Numbered from the stretch's first letter, positions 8,588-18,737 are shown. The stretch is 40,057 nucleotides of DNA from an uncultured Haliea sp. (GCA_913061115.1 CAJXTK010000008.1:1-40057); one strand, 5' to 3'. Notes: generated by a model from the letters alone, not told the origin. A program made the numbers and translations.

Positions 8588-8953
8588 ATTACTGCCGCTG
8601 CGAACGTGTGATCGCTTCACAAGGTGGTCGGAGCGAAGCCAGTAAACTACCAGCCCCGAACAGAGGGAATGTTTATGGCCTCTATACAATTCGTTGTCAA
8701 GTATTTCTCTGAAATGATGATGAAAAGAGCCTGTTGTGCCTATAGCGGTGCAAATTGATACGCAAGCATGCAGCATCAATAGGACTCAATATTGTAGGGT
8801 GACGCTGGAAAAGCGCCGCAACACCACCCCCCGCGGTTGACCCTACTAGCACTACATTAGTATACAAATCACACAAGTCCTAGCATGCAGTTGCTTTGCT
8901 TTGGGTTATACTCCGCGCGTTTTTAAGCCACGCCGCCGTCCAGAGGTAATCCC

Positions 8954-10765
8954 TTGATCGAGAAACTTCGCAATATCGCCATTATTGCCCACGTAGACCA
9001 TGGCAAAACCACCCTTGTGGATTGTCTGCTGCAGCAATCGGGTACGCTCGATCGTCGCTCCGCGGGGGCCGAGCGTGTGATGGACTCCAACGATCAGGAG
9101 CGCGAGCGGGGCATTACCATTCTGGCCAAAAATACGGCCATCGAATGGGACGGCTACCGCATCAATATCGTTGATACCCCCGGCCATGCCGATTTTGGTG
9201 GCGAGGTTGAGCGGGTGTTGTCCATGGTCGATTCAGTTTTACTACTGGTTGATGCAGTGGATGGCCCGATGCCGCAAACCCGATTTGTGACGTCCAAGGC
9301 ATTCGAACAGGGCCTGAACCCGATTGTGGTGGTCAATAAAGTGGATCGCCCTGGTGCGCGCCCCGACTGGGTGGTTGACCAGGTATTCGATCTGTTCGAC
9401 AGGCTGGGGGCGACAGACGAGCAGCTGGACTTTCCGATAATCTACACCTCCGCTATTCAGGGTATAGCGGGCCTGGACCATGAGGAGATGGGTGTGGACA
9501 TGCAGCCTCTGTTCCAAACGGTCATCGACAAAGTGCCTGCGCCACTGGTCAACTCTGATGGCCCACTGCAAATGCAGATCAGTGCACTGGATTACAATAG
9601 TTACGTCGGTGTTATTGGTGTCGGTCGGATAACACGCGGCACATTGTCACCTAATTGTCAGATTGTTGTGGTCAACAGTGAGGGTGCTGTGCGCAAGGGG
9701 CGCGTACTGCAGGTCATGGGTTATTTGGGGCTAGAGCGAGTGGATGTGGAGTCCGCAGAGGCGGGCGACATCGTTTGTGTGACGGGTATCGAGGGATTGA
9801 ATATCTCCGATACTTTGTGTGACCCCGCGACACCGGAACCGCTTCCACCGCTTTCAGTGGATGAGCCGACAGTGAGCATGACATTCCAAGTTAACGATTC
9901 GCCTTTTGCGGGCAAAGAGGGCAAGTATGTTACCACGCGAAATATCAAGGAGCGACTCGAACGGGAACTGATTCACAATGTCGCTTTGCGGGTAGAGCCC
10001 GGTGAAACCCCCGACAAGTTCAAAGTGTCTGGGCGTGGTGAGTTACACCTTTCTGTGTTGATTGAATCCATGCGTCGCGAAGGTTTTGAGCTGGGTGTGT
10101 CTCGGCCAGAGGTGATTCGCAAAGAAGTGGATGGCGTCATGCAGGAGCCTTATGAGCAGCTGGTGATCGACTGTGAAGAGTCTCATCAGGGTGCAGTGAT
10201 GGAAGAGCTGGGCCTGCGACGCGGCGAATTAGAGAATATGGTGCCAGATGGCAAGGGCCGAATTCGACTGGAGTTTATTATTCCTGCCCGCGGGTTGATT
10301 GGGTTTCGTTCGCTGTTTTTGACGCTGACATCCGGCGCCGGTATTTTGACCCATGTCTTCGACCACTATGGCCCAATCAAAAATACGGAGATTATTCACC
10401 GTGCTAACGGCGTACTGGTGTCTATGGTCAAAGGCAAGGCGCTGGGCTATTCCTTGTTCAATTTGCAGGAGCGGGGCCGCATGTTTGTTGAGCCCAATGT
10501 TGAGGTTTACGAGGGGCAGGTTATCGGCTTGCACAATCGTGGCAACGACCTGACGGTCAATCCTATTAAGGGCAAGCAGCTGACCAACGTGCGCGCATCA
10601 GGAACCGATGAGGCGTTGACGCTGACTCCCCCGGTGCGTCATTCGCTGGAACAGGCACTGGAATTTATAGAAGACGACGAATTGGTGGAGGTGACTCCCA
10701 ATAGCATTCGTTTGCGCAAGAAGCTTCTATTAGAGCATGAGCGTCGCCGCGCTGGTCGTATCTAA
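8954..10765 (+). CDS. typA: Ribosome-associated translational GTPase TypA/BipA
   Basis: A 603-residue EF-G-like GTPase that binds ribosomes, assists 50S assembly at low temperature and affects stress responses. G motifs are complete: [40 protein letters not shown] and TSA. The domain II/III and TypA-specific C-terminal parts follow ([52 protein letters not shown]). The start is a TTG at 8954, placed by AGAGGT at 8942-8947 and by the family N terminus [16 protein letters not shown] may hold expression down. It is divergent from glnA and followed by dtd after 15 bases. Confidence 0.97.
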   Translation: MIEKLRNIAIIAHVDHGKTTLVDCLLQQSGTLDRRSAGAERVMDSNDQERERGITILAKNTAIEWDGYRINIVDTPGHADFGGEVERVLSMVDSVLLLVDAVDGPMPQTRFVTSKAFEQGLNPIVVVNKVDRPGARPDWVVDQVFDLFDRLGATDEQLDFPIIYTSAIQGIAGLDHEEMGVDMQPLFQTVIDKVPAPLVNSDGPLQMQISALDYNSYVGVIGVGRITRGTLSPNCQIVVVNSEGAVRKGRVLQVMGYLGLERVDVESAEAGDIVCVTGIEGLNISDTLCDPATPEPLPPLSVDEPTVSMTFQVNDSPFAGKEGKYVTTRNIKERLERELIHNVALRVEPGETPDKFKVSGRGELHLSVLIESMRREGFELGVSRPEVIRKEVDGVMQEPYEQLVIDCEESHQGAVMEELGLRRGELENMVPDGKGRIRLEFIIPARGLIGFRSLFLTLTSGAGILTHVFDHYGPIKNTEIIHRANGVLVSMVKGKALGYSLFNLQERGRMFVEPNVEVYEGQVIGLHNRGNDLTVNPIKGKQLTNVRASGTDEALTLTPPVRHSLEQALEFIEDDELVEVTPNSIRLRKKLLLEHERRRAGRI

Positions 10766-10780
10766 GGCAGCAGCTGAACG

Positions 10781-11218
10781 ATGAAGTCTCTGTTGCAGCG
10801 TGTTAGTCGCGCTACCGTAACGGTGAACGCAGAGACTGTTGGTGAGATCGAGCACGGCCTGCTGGTATTCCTGGGTCTGGATCGAGATGATGACCGGGCT
10901 GGCGCAGATCGCATGGTGGATAAACTGCTAGCGTATCGGGTATTCACCGATAGCGAAGGCCGCATGAACGCTAACGTCGCAGATGTGCATGGAGGCGTGC
11001 TACTGATATCCCAGTTCACTCTGTCAGCAGATACCAGCAAGGGACTGCGGCCGGGATTTTCGTCGGCGATGCCGCCGCGCGAAGCCGAGCAGCTTTATGA
11101 CTATACGCTAGCACAATTGCGCCGCCACCATCCGCTGGTAGCGTCTGGCGTGTTTGGTGCCGATATGCAGGTTAGTCTGGTCAATGACGGCCCCGTGACA
11201 TTTCTTCTGAACGCCTAG
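10781..11218 (+). CDS. dtd: D-aminoacyl-tRNA deacylase
   Basis: A 145-residue homodimeric enzyme that hydrolyses D-amino acids from mischarged tRNA, recycling the tRNA and protecting translation. Both signature motifs are present: the substrate-binding SQFTLSADTSKGLRPGFS and the C-terminal NDGPVTFLL containing the cross-subunit Gly-cisPro. Length and the N-terminal KSLLQRVSRATVTV are typical. It probably forms a unit with typA. Its TAG stop overlaps the stop codon of convergent elaA (CTAG, 11215-11218). Confidence 0.96.
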   Translation: MKSLLQRVSRATVTVNAETVGEIEHGLLVFLGLDRDDDRAGADRMVDKLLAYRVFTDSEGRMNANVADVHGGVLLISQFTLSADTSKGLRPGFSSAMPPREAEQLYDYTLAQLRRHHPLVASGVFGADMQVSLVNDGPVTFLLNA

Positions 11219-11682
11219 TCTCTTTCCGCCAGTGAGACGCCATAGCGCATTTTCCGATGCGATATGTTGTCTTCCAGATATTCGTCACCTTCGGCGATAA
11301 ACCCGCAGTCAGCATAAAAACCCTGCAAATGCGCCTGTGCGCTTATACAGATATCATTATTTGGCCATTGCAGCAGGTTGTGTTTAATGCCGCGTTGCAC
11401 CAGCTCGCGGCCCAGCTGTTGGCCGCGCATCGTCGGGCAGACGATGATTCTACCCAGCGAGCTCTCCGGATAATTCAGCCCGGGCGGGAGGCACCGTTGG
11501 TAGGCGAGTAGTTCTGTGCCTCGCATGCCGAGCATATGTGCCGCGGGCTGATCAAGATTGTCGAGATCCAGGTACGCACATCGTTGTTCGACGACGAAAA
11601 CTTGCTGGCGTAAGCGCAGCACAGCGTACATTTTCTCCAGGGTCAGCCGGGCAAATGATAGGGTTTGCCATTGTAGATTCAT
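11215..11682 (-). CDS. elaA: ElaA-family GNAT acetyltransferase
   Basis: A 155-residue GNAT protein closest to E. coli ElaA. Characteristic parts are LYALLQLR-like MYAVLRLRQQVFVVEQRCAYLDLD, the acetyl-CoA binding loop GRIIVCPTMRGQQLGRELVQ, and the C-terminal ISAQAHLQGFYADCGFI. The substrate is unknown. The ATG at 11682 (MNLQWQ) was preferred to a TTG twelve codons upstream because it agrees with the family start. The gene is convergent with dtd, with overlapping stop codons. Confidence 0.88.
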   Translation of the reverse strand: MNLQWQTLSFARLTLEKMYAVLRLRQQVFVVEQRCAYLDLDNLDQPAAHMLGMRGTELLAYQRCLPPGLNYPESSLGRIIVCPTMRGQQLGRELVQRGIKHNLLQWPNNDICISAQAHLQGFYADCGFIAEGDEYLEDNISHRKMRYGVSLAERD

Positions 11683-11986
11683 GGTATCGCCGTTCCGTCC
11701 CCAGCGGGATGTTAACAAAACTTAGACGCAACGTTCTCCGTCAGCGCATTAGTTGCTACTATAAGGCCTCAACGGCCGTCGTAACAGAGTCTGGTTTTGA
11801 GGGCGTCTGCTACATCCGCCTTTGAAAGCTAAGCCGCAATTAGCAACGGGCCAGTTTACAAACAGACCGCCGCGAGCATTACTCAGAGCGTTGGATTTTC
11901 CATAAACTTCGCCTTGCTTGGCGCTAGCGTTGTGGGATCATTCATTCGAAGTGAATTCAGATAGTCGTTATACAGGCCAGCGTTTA
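11683..11986. other. 304-base divergent spacer between elaA and parC
   Basis: Nothing gene-like is seen. A parC reading frame remains open through 11918 (TTG), but the extra 23 residues do not resemble ParC. Several AT-rich -10-like boxes exist (TACTATAAG near 11757, GTTATACAG near 11968) without convincing -35 partners, so I do not assign promoters. Confidence 0.4.
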
Positions 11987-14263
11987 ATGTCCGAGATTTT
12001 GGAAATCGATAAAGACGGCACCGAGCAGGTGTCACTCAAACTCTACGCTGAGAAGGCCTACTTGGATTATTCCATGTACGTCATTCTCGATCGAGCGCTC
12101 CCGCACGTGGGCGATGGGCTTAAGCCTGTGCAGCGGCGCATTGTCTATGCCATGAGTGAGCTGGGACTGAAGTCCTCTGCCAAATTCAAAAAGTCGGCGC
12201 GCACCGTTGGCGATGTTATCGGTAAGTTCCATCCGCATGGGGATAGTGCCGCCTACGAAGCTATGGTGCTGATGGCGCAGGACTTCAGTTACCGCTATCC
12301 GCTGGTGGATGGACAGGGCAATTGGGGCTCACCCGATGACCCTAAATCTTTTGCCGCCATGCGCTACACAGAGTCGCGTCTCACCGCCTATGCCGACGTC
12401 TTGCTCAGCGAGCTGGGTCAGGGCACAGTGGATTGGATACCCAACTTTGACAGTACGCTTGATGAGCCGGTGGTGCTGCCTGCGCAGGTGCCTAATGTAC
12501 TTTTGAACGGCACAACGGGGATTGCTGTAGGTATGGCCACAGATATCCCTCCGCACAATCTGCGAGAGGTAGTGGCGGCAACGGTGCTGCTGTTGGACTC
12601 ACCCAAAGCCACGGTGGCTCAGCTGTGTGAGCATATTCAGGCGCCCGACTTTCCCACCAATGCGGAAATCATCACACCTCGCGAGGACATTCTCGCGCTT
12701 TACCAAACGGGGCGTGGTGGTTTGCGTATGCGTGCGGTGTGGGAGCCTGAGGGCGGCGATATTGTGATCACCGCCCTGCCCCATCAAGTCTCCGGATCGA
12801 AGGTGTTGGAGCAGATTGCGCAGCAGATGCAAACTAAAAAATTGCCTATGGTTGCGGACCTTAGGGATGAGTCAGATCATGAAAACCCGACGCGCCTGGT
12901 TGTGGTGCCACGCTCCAACCGCGTCGACCTTGAGGCTCTTATGAGCCACTTGTACGCCAGTACGGATTTGGAACGCAGCTACCGCGTCAATCTCAATATG
13001 ATCGGTATCGACGGTCGCCCAGGGGTTAAAGGGCTGGATAGAATTCTCAAGGAGTGGCTGAAATTTCGCACTTCTACCGTTCGGCGCCGGCTGGAATACC
13101 GCCTCGATCGCGTACTGAAGAGATTGCATATCCTGGACGGTTACCTCGTTGCGTTCCTTAATATTGACGAAGTGATTCATATCATTCGAACAGAGGAAAA
13201 GCCCAAGGCCGCGCTTATGAAGCGTTTCGGGATCACCGATATTCAGGCTGAGGCTATTCTGGAACTGAAACTGCGCAATCTGGCAAAGCTGGAAGAAATG
13301 ATTATCAGCACAGAGCAGGAGCAATTGCAGCAGGAGCGTGACCAGCTGCAAAAAGTCCTAGGCAGTGAAGCTCGGCTCAAGAGTCTAATCAAGAAAGAGC
13401 TTCTGGCCGTGGCAGAAAAATATGGGGACGAGCGCCGTTCGCCACTGGCAGTGAGGATTGACGCCAAAGCGTTTAGTGAGCTTGACCTGGTCACCGCTGA
13501 TCCGATCACGGTGGTGATGTCAGAAAAAGGCTGGATCAGGGCGGCAAAGGGGCACGATATTGACCCTACTAGCCTCAGTTACAAGTCCGGTGACAGTTAT
13601 CAAATGTGCGCCTATGGGCGCAGTAATCAGCCTGTCGTCATCTTGGATTCAACAGGGCGGGCTTACACTGTGCCCTCCCATAACCTACCTTCGGCGCGGG
13701 GTCAGGGCGAGCCAGTCACGGGGCGTATCAATCCGCCTTCGGGAGCGAGCTTCGGTGGCTTGATGATGGGTGCGGATGACAGCCTTTATTTGTTGTCCAG
13801 TGATGCCGGATACGGCTTTGTGGCCAAGTTAGGTGATCTGCAGTCAAAAAACCGGGCAGGTAAAGGGGTTATCAGTTTGCCCAAGGGGGGGCAAGTGATG
13901 CACCCCGCGGCGATTCAATCATTAGAGGAGTCGCAGGTTGCGGCGGTCACTACCGAGGGTCGCTTGCTGATCTTCCCGCTGGCGGACCTGCCGCAGATGG
14001 CCAGGGGAAAAGGCAATAAAATTATAGGTATTCCCTCTGCTCGGGTGCAAGCTCGCGAGGAATATGTAGTGGCTATACAAGTATTTACGGCACAAGATAC
14101 CATTGTGATTTATTCCGGTAAGCGCCACCAAAACTTCAAAATGAAGGATCTCGAGCACTATCAGGGCGAGCGGGGTCGGCGTGGAAACAAGCTACCGCGT
14201 GGCTTTCAGAAAGTGGACGGTATGAGTGTTGAGCGCTTGATCAAGGGGAGCGAACCGGAGTAG
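11987..14263 (+). CDS. parC: DNA topoisomerase IV subunit A
   Basis: A 758-residue subunit that, with ParE, decatenates daughter chromosomes. The breakage-reunion domain has [13 protein letters not shown], the catalytic Tyr127 in AMRYTESR, and the quinolone-determining segment [10 protein letters not shown], in which Ser87 and Glu91 (E. coli Ser80 and Glu84) are the drug-sensitive residues. A C-terminal beta-pinwheel follows from about residue 490. It is distinguished from GyrA by the start [12 protein letters not shown] and the shorter tail without an acidic end. ATG 11987 fits the family. parE is not in the window. The stop is one base from that of the convergent membrane protein gene. Confidence 0.96.
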   Translation: MSEILEIDKDGTEQVSLKLYAEKAYLDYSMYVILDRALPHVGDGLKPVQRRIVYAMSELGLKSSAKFKKSARTVGDVIGKFHPHGDSAAYEAMVLMAQDFSYRYPLVDGQGNWGSPDDPKSFAAMRYTESRLTAYADVLLSELGQGTVDWIPNFDSTLDEPVVLPAQVPNVLLNGTTGIAVGMATDIPPHNLREVVAATVLLLDSPKATVAQLCEHIQAPDFPTNAEIITPREDILALYQTGRGGLRMRAVWEPEGGDIVITALPHQVSGSKVLEQIAQQMQTKKLPMVADLRDESDHENPTRLVVVPRSNRVDLEALMSHLYASTDLERSYRVNLNMIGIDGRPGVKGLDRILKEWLKFRTSTVRRRLEYRLDRVLKRLHILDGYLVAFLNIDEVIHIIRTEEKPKAALMKRFGITDIQAEAILELKLRNLAKLEEMIISTEQEQLQQERDQLQKVLGSEARLKSLIKKELLAVAEKYGDERRSPLAVRIDAKAFSELDLVTADPITVVMSEKGWIRAAKGHDIDPTSLSYKSGDSYQMCAYGRSNQPVVILDSTGRAYTVPSHNLPSARGQGEPVTGRINPPSGASFGGLMMGADDSLYLLSSDAGYGFVAKLGDLQSKNRAGKGVISLPKGGQVMHPAAIQSLEESQVAAVTTEGRLLIFPLADLPQMARGKGNKIIGIPSARVQAREEYVVAIQVFTAQDTIVIYSGKRHQNFKMKDLEHYQGERGRRGNKLPRGFQKVDGMSVERLIKGSEPE

Positions 14264-14264
14264 C

Positions 14265-15566
14265 CTAGAGCCTCGTTGGGTCCGTTAATCGCTTCAGTAT
14301 CAGGCGCAGTTGGCGTTCCAGTAAATCCTGATAGGGCCCGGCAAACTCCTCGATGACAGCGTAATCCATCACTTCGGTCGGTCTATATTGCAGGCGTCCT
14401 GAGATATCCGTGTCTTCACAGATAGTGGGCGAGAGCAGAATGTTGGGAGGCCTGCTGGCGCAGACGGTGTGTAATTCATCGAGCGTATGCTGCGTGTACA
14501 ATCCTGGATAGATATCGGTGCCATTTCCCACGCCCAGTTCGCTCTGTGCAATGGCCATTGACATGGAAAGGGACAGCGACATCTGCTTTTCCAGCGCCAG
14601 GCTTGCGGCCTGCACCAGCCAGGCACAGGATGCAGCTCGGAATGCTGCGCTACCCGCAGTGTTGTGCCCGCTGAAGTAAACTGCCAGGCCGAACTGACGC
14701 GCGACCTGTAAATCACCCGCATAAAAACCTGCTGCAGCGTAAACGACCTGATGCAGGCGGTCTGTATAGCGTTGCAGCGAGAGTTCGTCGAGCGTATCGA
14801 CATAGTGCTCGAGACTGGAGAGGTGGAGGTACAGCACTGCAGTCGTTTGGTAGTTCTCGTCCTGCGGGCTTGGTTCGCTGCGGGTGCGCAGCAGATCCAT
14901 TGGCAGGGCCTCAATTTTTTTGGACAGTAGCAGTAGCTCATTCGTCGGCCCTGCCCTAGCATCCTCCTCCTCGAGTGCGATCTTGCGGGCCAGGTCGGAC
15001 AGACGGTTTCCCAGTTGCTGCCCAAAGCGGCGACTAACACCGTAAACCGCCAGACTGAGCAGTACCGCTAGGCCCAGCATACTTAAAATAAAGCGCAGCT
15101 GTGCGGCATGGGCATTTTCTGCGTTGATGGTAATCACGACTTCGCCGGCGATATCGGTTTCGATATGCACGGGTGCGCTGTACTGGTAGAGGCTTTGCTC
15201 ATTGGTTTCACCCATTTGTCTGAGTGTCTTACCTTCTACATCCTGAATCAGGATCGCCTGCGCTGCAGACGTGTCGATAATACGCTGCAGTGAGGCTGAA
15301 ACACTGAGTAGGTCGCTGTTTTCCATAGCGGTGCTGACACGAGTTGCTACCAGCGTGGCTACAGCGCTGCCGTATTCTTCCTGCAATAGCGTTTGCATAT
15401 GGCGAGTGGAAATTGCGCCTAAAATGACAAGGGCAAGACCCATCAGCAGGCATAAACCTGCAGTGAGAATTGCCAGTTGTTGGCCGAGGCTAGTGTTAGT
15501 AAAGCGATTATTCACGCGCGATGACTGACTTACCCAATTGCGACAGAGCGAGTATAAACTAGACAC
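14265..15566 (-). CDS. AhpA/YtjB-type membrane protein with degenerate cyclase-like cytosolic domain
   Basis: A 433-residue inner-membrane protein next to serB, the position of YtjB (Smp) in E. coli and of AhpA-type proteins in Pseudomonas. Two membrane helices (about 29-52 and 157-178) bracket a periplasmic domain of roughly 100 residues; a HAMP-like segment and linker follow (180-230). Residues 241-385 resemble a class III nucleotide cyclase, but the first metal Asp of the FADI-type strand is His248 (VLYLHLSSL), the second is missing around Gln291-Phe292 (RQFGLAVYF), and the Asn/Arg pair of the transition state is not seen. I infer a signalling or scaffold role without catalysis. Function is unknown. 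Confidence 0.8.
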   Translation of the reverse strand: MSSLYSLCRNWVSQSSRVNNRFTNTSLGQQLAILTAGLCLLMGLALVILGAISTRHMQTLLQEEYGSAVATLVATRVSTAMENSDLLSVSASLQRIIDTSAAQAILIQDVEGKTLRQMGETNEQSLYQYSAPVHIETDIAGEVVITINAENAHAAQLRFILSMLGLAVLLSLAVYGVSRRFGQQLGNRLSDLARKIALEEEDARAGPTNELLLLSKKIEALPMDLLRTRSEPSPQDENYQTTAVLYLHLSSLEHYVDTLDELSLQRYTDRLHQVVYAAAGFYAGDLQVARQFGLAVYFSGHNTAGSAAFRAASCAWLVQAASLALEKQMSLSLSMSMAIAQSELGVGNGTDIYPGLYTQHTLDELHTVCASRPPNILLSPTICEDTDISGRLQYRPTEVMDYAVIEEFAGPYQDLLERQLRLILKRLTDPTRL

Positions 15567-15693
15567 GGCGGCAAATATCCTTTTTTGAGCCCTTGAGATT
15601 GAATATGGGATTTGAGCCTATTGAAAGTGAGGTTTTCAGCCCTTGTCACGAACAGGTAGAATGGCGCACCAAGATAACTGTGGAACCCGTTAA

Positions 15694-16911
15694 GTGAATC
15701 ATATACTACTTATCACAATCTCCGGCGAAGATCAGCCGGGGTTCACAGCTGGATTGACGGCAATCCTGGCGGACCATTCCGTGAGTATTCTCGACATTGG
15801 CCAGTCCGTCATACATGCCACTTTATCGTTGGGCCTGTTGGTGGAGCTGTCAGAGAACTACGCTGGCGAACAGGTGGTCGAGGCGGTGCGTAATTTCGCA
15901 TTGGAGCGAGATTTGCGCGCGGTTACCAGCGTGGTATCCCCTGAAAGCTATTCCTACTGGGTTGAGGCTCAGGGTCTGGCGCGCTACATCATTACGCTCT
16001 TGGCGCGTAAAATCACCTCGGACCAAATCGCACGTGTGACCGCGGTGATATCCAAACATGGCCTCAATATAGATAGCATCAACCGCTTGTCAGGTCGTAT
16101 ACCGCTCGGTGAACCGCCGGCTCTGAGCAAGGCCTGCGTGGAGTTTTCAGCTCGCGGTTCTATACGCGATTCTGCCGTCTTTCGCAGAGAATTACTGGAG
16201 GTCGCGGGCGTGCTGGAGGTTGATCTGGCATTCCAGCAGGACAACATGTACCGCCGCACCCGGAGGCTCGTGGCGTTCGATATGGATTCGACACTGATCG
16301 AAGCAGAGGTTATCGACGAGTTGGCCAAACTGGCGGGAGTCGGTGAGCAGGTCAGCGCGATAACCGAGCGCGCCATGCGGGGAGAGATCGACTTCAGTGA
16401 GAGTTTTCGCGCCCGTGTCGCTCTGCTGGAAGGACTGGAAGAGAGTGCCTTGGACCGCGTGGCGAGCGAATTGAAAATCACCGAGGGCGCGGAACATTTG
16501 ATTTCCACGCTTCGCACGTTGGGGTACAAGACGGCCATACTCTCTGGAGGCTTCACTTATTTCGCCAAGCACCTGCAAGCGCGATTGGGTATGGATTATG
16601 TTTACGCCAATGAACTCGACATTGCCCACGGGGTGGTTACGGGCAATATTCAGGGTGAAATTGTAGATGGTGCACGCAAGGCTCAACTGTTGCGGCAACT
16701 GGCTGACGATCTAGGCATAGACTTACAGCAGGTTATTGCTGTGGGTGATGGCGCTAACGATTTGCCGATGCTGAGTATCGCTGGATTGGGAATCGCTTTC
16801 CGCGCAAAACCTCTGGTACAAAAGTCGGCCGAGCAGTCGATATCGACTCTGGGCTTAGATGCTATTTTGTATCTACTGGGTATTTCTGACAAGCAACAAA
16901 GGAAAATCTAG
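15694..16911 (+). CDS. serB: Phosphoserine phosphatase with N-terminal ACT-type domains
   Basis: A 405-residue HAD phosphatase catalysing the last step of serine synthesis. Residues 1-180 form two ACT-like regulatory domains (ITISGEDQPGFTAGLTAIL at the start), the long form found in Pseudomonas. The HAD core begins with FDMDSTLIEAEV, giving nucleophile Asp196 and acid/base Asp198; later motifs are SGGFTYF and GDGANDLPML. The start is GTG at 15694 with GGAA eight bases before it. It is divergent from the AhpA-type gene across 127 bases and precedes efp; no terminator is visible after it. Confidence 0.97.
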   Translation: MNHILLITISGEDQPGFTAGLTAILADHSVSILDIGQSVIHATLSLGLLVELSENYAGEQVVEAVRNFALERDLRAVTSVVSPESYSYWVEAQGLARYIITLLARKITSDQIARVTAVISKHGLNIDSINRLSGRIPLGEPPALSKACVEFSARGSIRDSAVFRRELLEVAGVLEVDLAFQQDNMYRRTRRLVAFDMDSTLIEAEVIDELAKLAGVGEQVSAITERAMRGEIDFSESFRARVALLEGLEESALDRVASELKITEGAEHLISTLRTLGYKTAILSGGFTYFAKHLQARLGMDYVYANELDIAHGVVTGNIQGEIVDGARKAQLLRQLADDLGIDLQQVIAVGDGANDLPMLSIAGLGIAFRAKPLVQKSAEQSISTLGLDAILYLLGISDKQQRKI

Positions 16912-17105
16912 CGTTTAAAGGTGCCGTTTTCTGATTATTATGCTGTCGAATGCGGGCACTCTATGGCAAGTGCGCAGAGTGGGTGCCATGCGTCCCTGCA
17001 TCAGCATCATTGGAGGCCCATCGTCACTCGGGTACGAGGATCTGCCATTGGCGGGCGACGTGCTGTATTATAAACTGCTTTTTGCAGCAACCAAATGAGA
17101 GCGTC

Positions 17106-17678
17106 ATGGCAAACTTTTCTACGAATGAATTTCGCGCTGGCCTGAAAGTCATGCTCGATGGTGATCCGTGCAGCATTATGGATAATGAGCTCGTGAAACC
17201 GGGGAAAGGCCAGGCCTTCAATCGGGTAAGACTGCGCAACCTAAAGACCGGGCGGCAGTGGGAGCGTACCTTTAAATCCGGAGAGTCACTCGAGGGCGCA
17301 GATGTTGTCGAGCGAGATATGGAGTATCTGTATACCGATGGCGAGTTCTGGTATTTCATGGAACCCGATACTTTTGAGCAATATCAGGCCGATGCTGCTG
17401 CTGTAGCGGATAGTCATTTATGGCTAAAGGCGCAGGATAAGTGTGATATTACGCTCTACAACGGTGCGCCTTTATCTGTTGCGCCGCCTAACTTTGTGGA
17501 GTTGGAGATTACAGAAACTGATCCTGGCCTCAAGGGTGACACAGCCACCGGCGGCACCAAGCCGGCGACGTTGAGCACCGGAGCCGTGGTTAAGGTCCCT
17601 TTATTCATCAGTATGGGAGAAGTGATTCGGGTCGATACGCGCACCGGCGAGTACCAGAGCCGCGCGAGCAAGTCCTGA
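17106..17678 (+). CDS. efp: Elongation factor P
   Basis: A 190-residue tRNA-shaped factor that rescues ribosomes stalled at polyproline stretches. The modification loop VKPGKGQAF places Lys34 at the tip, the residue that EpmA beta-lysylates. Three beta-barrel domains follow, ending with [17 protein letters not shown]. The ATG at 17106 is chosen over an upstream in-frame start because family members begin M-x-x-(F/Y)-S-T-N-E-F-R. TATAAA at 17069-17074 with TTGGCG at 17048-17053 is a weak promoter candidate (15-base spacer). epmA follows by 5 bases. Confidence 0.98.
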   Translation: MANFSTNEFRAGLKVMLDGDPCSIMDNELVKPGKGQAFNRVRLRNLKTGRQWERTFKSGESLEGADVVERDMEYLYTDGEFWYFMEPDTFEQYQADAAAVADSHLWLKAQDKCDITLYNGAPLSVAPPNFVELEITETDPGLKGDTATGGTKPATLSTGAVVKVPLFISMGEVIRVDTRTGEYQSRASKS

Positions 17679-17683
17679 CTGTA

Positions 17684-18655
17684 GTGCCAGATTGGCCGGA
17701 CGCGAATTGGCGACCTGTAGCGGATATTCAGTGTATTCGTCAGCGGGCAGAGGTGTTGGCTAGGCTGCGCCAGTTTTTTTCTGAGCGCTCGATCCTCGAA
17801 GTAGAAACACCCCTGTTGTGTCGCAACGGCATAACAGATCCTTCCATTGAGCCATTGATCGTCGAAGCTGCGCAATTCTCGGGTCAGTCGCGGTTTTTGC
17901 AAACATCGCCTGAATACATGATGAAACGCCTGCTCGCCGAGTTCGCAGAGCCCATCTTTCAGATTTCCAAGGCGTTTCGCAGTGATGAAGCCGGTTCCCG
18001 GCACAACCCGGAATTCAGTTTACTCGAATGGTATCGCCCCGGTTTTGATCACCATCAGCTGATGGCGGAGGTGGCGGATCTGGCCCAATACTGCTTGGGA
18101 CCGAGGCCAGTAAAGAAGTACAGCTATCGTGAGCTGTTTCAGCAATGTCTCCAGATCGACCCTTTCACCGCGACCATTGCGGAGCTGGAAGCTGTCGCTT
18201 GCCGCCATCTTGACCCCGGCAACCTAAGCGGTGATCGAGACTTATGGCTGGATCTGTTGATGAGTCATGTGCTTGAGCCACAGTTGGCTGGCGAAGGGAT
18301 ATGTTTTGTGTATGATTATCCGGCGTCTCAAGCGGCCCTCGCCTGTGTTGTTCAGGCCGACGATATATGGGTCGGACAGCGCTTTGAGCTCTATGTTGAC
18401 GGTATGGAGCTGGCCAATGGTTATTGTGAGCTTACCGATGCTCCAGAGCAGCGTCAGCGCTTCGAGCGGGATAACGTTTTGCGCCGTCAGCGTGATCAAG
18501 TTGAGCGCGCGTTAGACGAACAGCTGTTAGCCGCATTGGCAAGCGGCCTGCCAGATTGCAGTGGCGTGGCTTTAGGTATTGATCGATTGCTGATGTTGAA
18601 GACGGGATCATCTGACATCAGGGATGTGCTGGCTTTTGATTGGGAGCGATCATGA
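17684..18655 (+). CDS. epmA: EF-P lysine34 beta-lysyltransferase (GenX/PoxA)
   Basis: A 323-residue truncated class II lysyl-tRNA synthetase paralogue without anticodon-binding domain. It activates (R)-beta-lysine and transfers it to Lys34 of EF-P. Class II motif 2 is FRSDEAGSRHNPEFSLLEWYRPG (listed in parts: FRSDEAGSRHN, EFSLLEWY) and motif 3 is GVALGIDRLLML. The start is GTG at 17684, five bases after the efp stop, so the modifier and its target are translated from one message. EpmB, the lysine 2,3-aminomutase that supplies beta-lysine, is not nearby. A strong bidirectional terminator follows. Confidence 0.96.
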   Translation: MPDWPDANWRPVADIQCIRQRAEVLARLRQFFSERSILEVETPLLCRNGITDPSIEPLIVEAAQFSGQSRFLQTSPEYMMKRLLAEFAEPIFQISKAFRSDEAGSRHNPEFSLLEWYRPGFDHHQLMAEVADLAQYCLGPRPVKKYSYRELFQQCLQIDPFTATIAELEAVACRHLDPGNLSGDRDLWLDLLMSHVLEPQLAGEGICFVYDYPASQAALACVVQADDIWVGQRFELYVDGMELANGYCELTDAPEQRQRFERDNVLRRQRDQVERALDEQLLAALASGLPDCSGVALGIDRLLMLKTGSSDIRDVLAFDWERS

Positions 18656-18688
18656 GGCCGTGTCGAGTTCTGCAGATGTTTCGATAGC

Positions 18689-18720
18689 AAAAAAAATGCC
18701 GACGCAATGGTCGGCATTTT
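18689..18720. terminator. Bidirectional terminator between epmA and pntB
   Basis: A nine-base perfect stem, AATGCCGAC / GTCGGCATT (18695-18703 and 18710-18718), with loop GCAATG is flanked by an A-run on the left and a T-run on the right. It can end transcription of efp-epmA on the plus strand and of the pnt operon on the minus strand. Confidence 0.92.
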
Positions 18721-18737
18721 GTAAGGCGCTTACGTGC

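Larger units (their letters stand above)
8358..8953. other. 596-base divergent regulatory region between glnA and typA
   Basis: No credible gene is visible; the ORFs here lack ribosome binding sites and similarity to families I know. The glnA side holds the sigma-54 promoter (8461-8477) and an NtrC-like site (8571-8587). A lone GGTGCA half-site lies at 8747-8752. AGCATGCAG occurs twice (8763-8771 and 8882-8890), and a TATACT at 8907-8912 could be the -10 of a typA promoter, though no good -35 is found. The length exceeds what these sites need, so a small RNA is possible but not supported. Confidence 0.55.

Noticed and set aside
8522-8779. 85-codon minus-strand frame in the glnA-typA spacer
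   Set aside because: No ribosome binding site or family resemblance, and it overlaps the glnA enhancer region.
8891-8912. TTGCTT and TATACT as a complete typA promoter
   Set aside because: The spacer is only 10 bases; TATACT may still be a -10 with an unrecognised -35.
17684-18655. Lysyl-tRNA synthetase
   Set aside because: It lacks the N-terminal anticodon-binding domain and lies directly after efp, which is diagnostic of EpmA.
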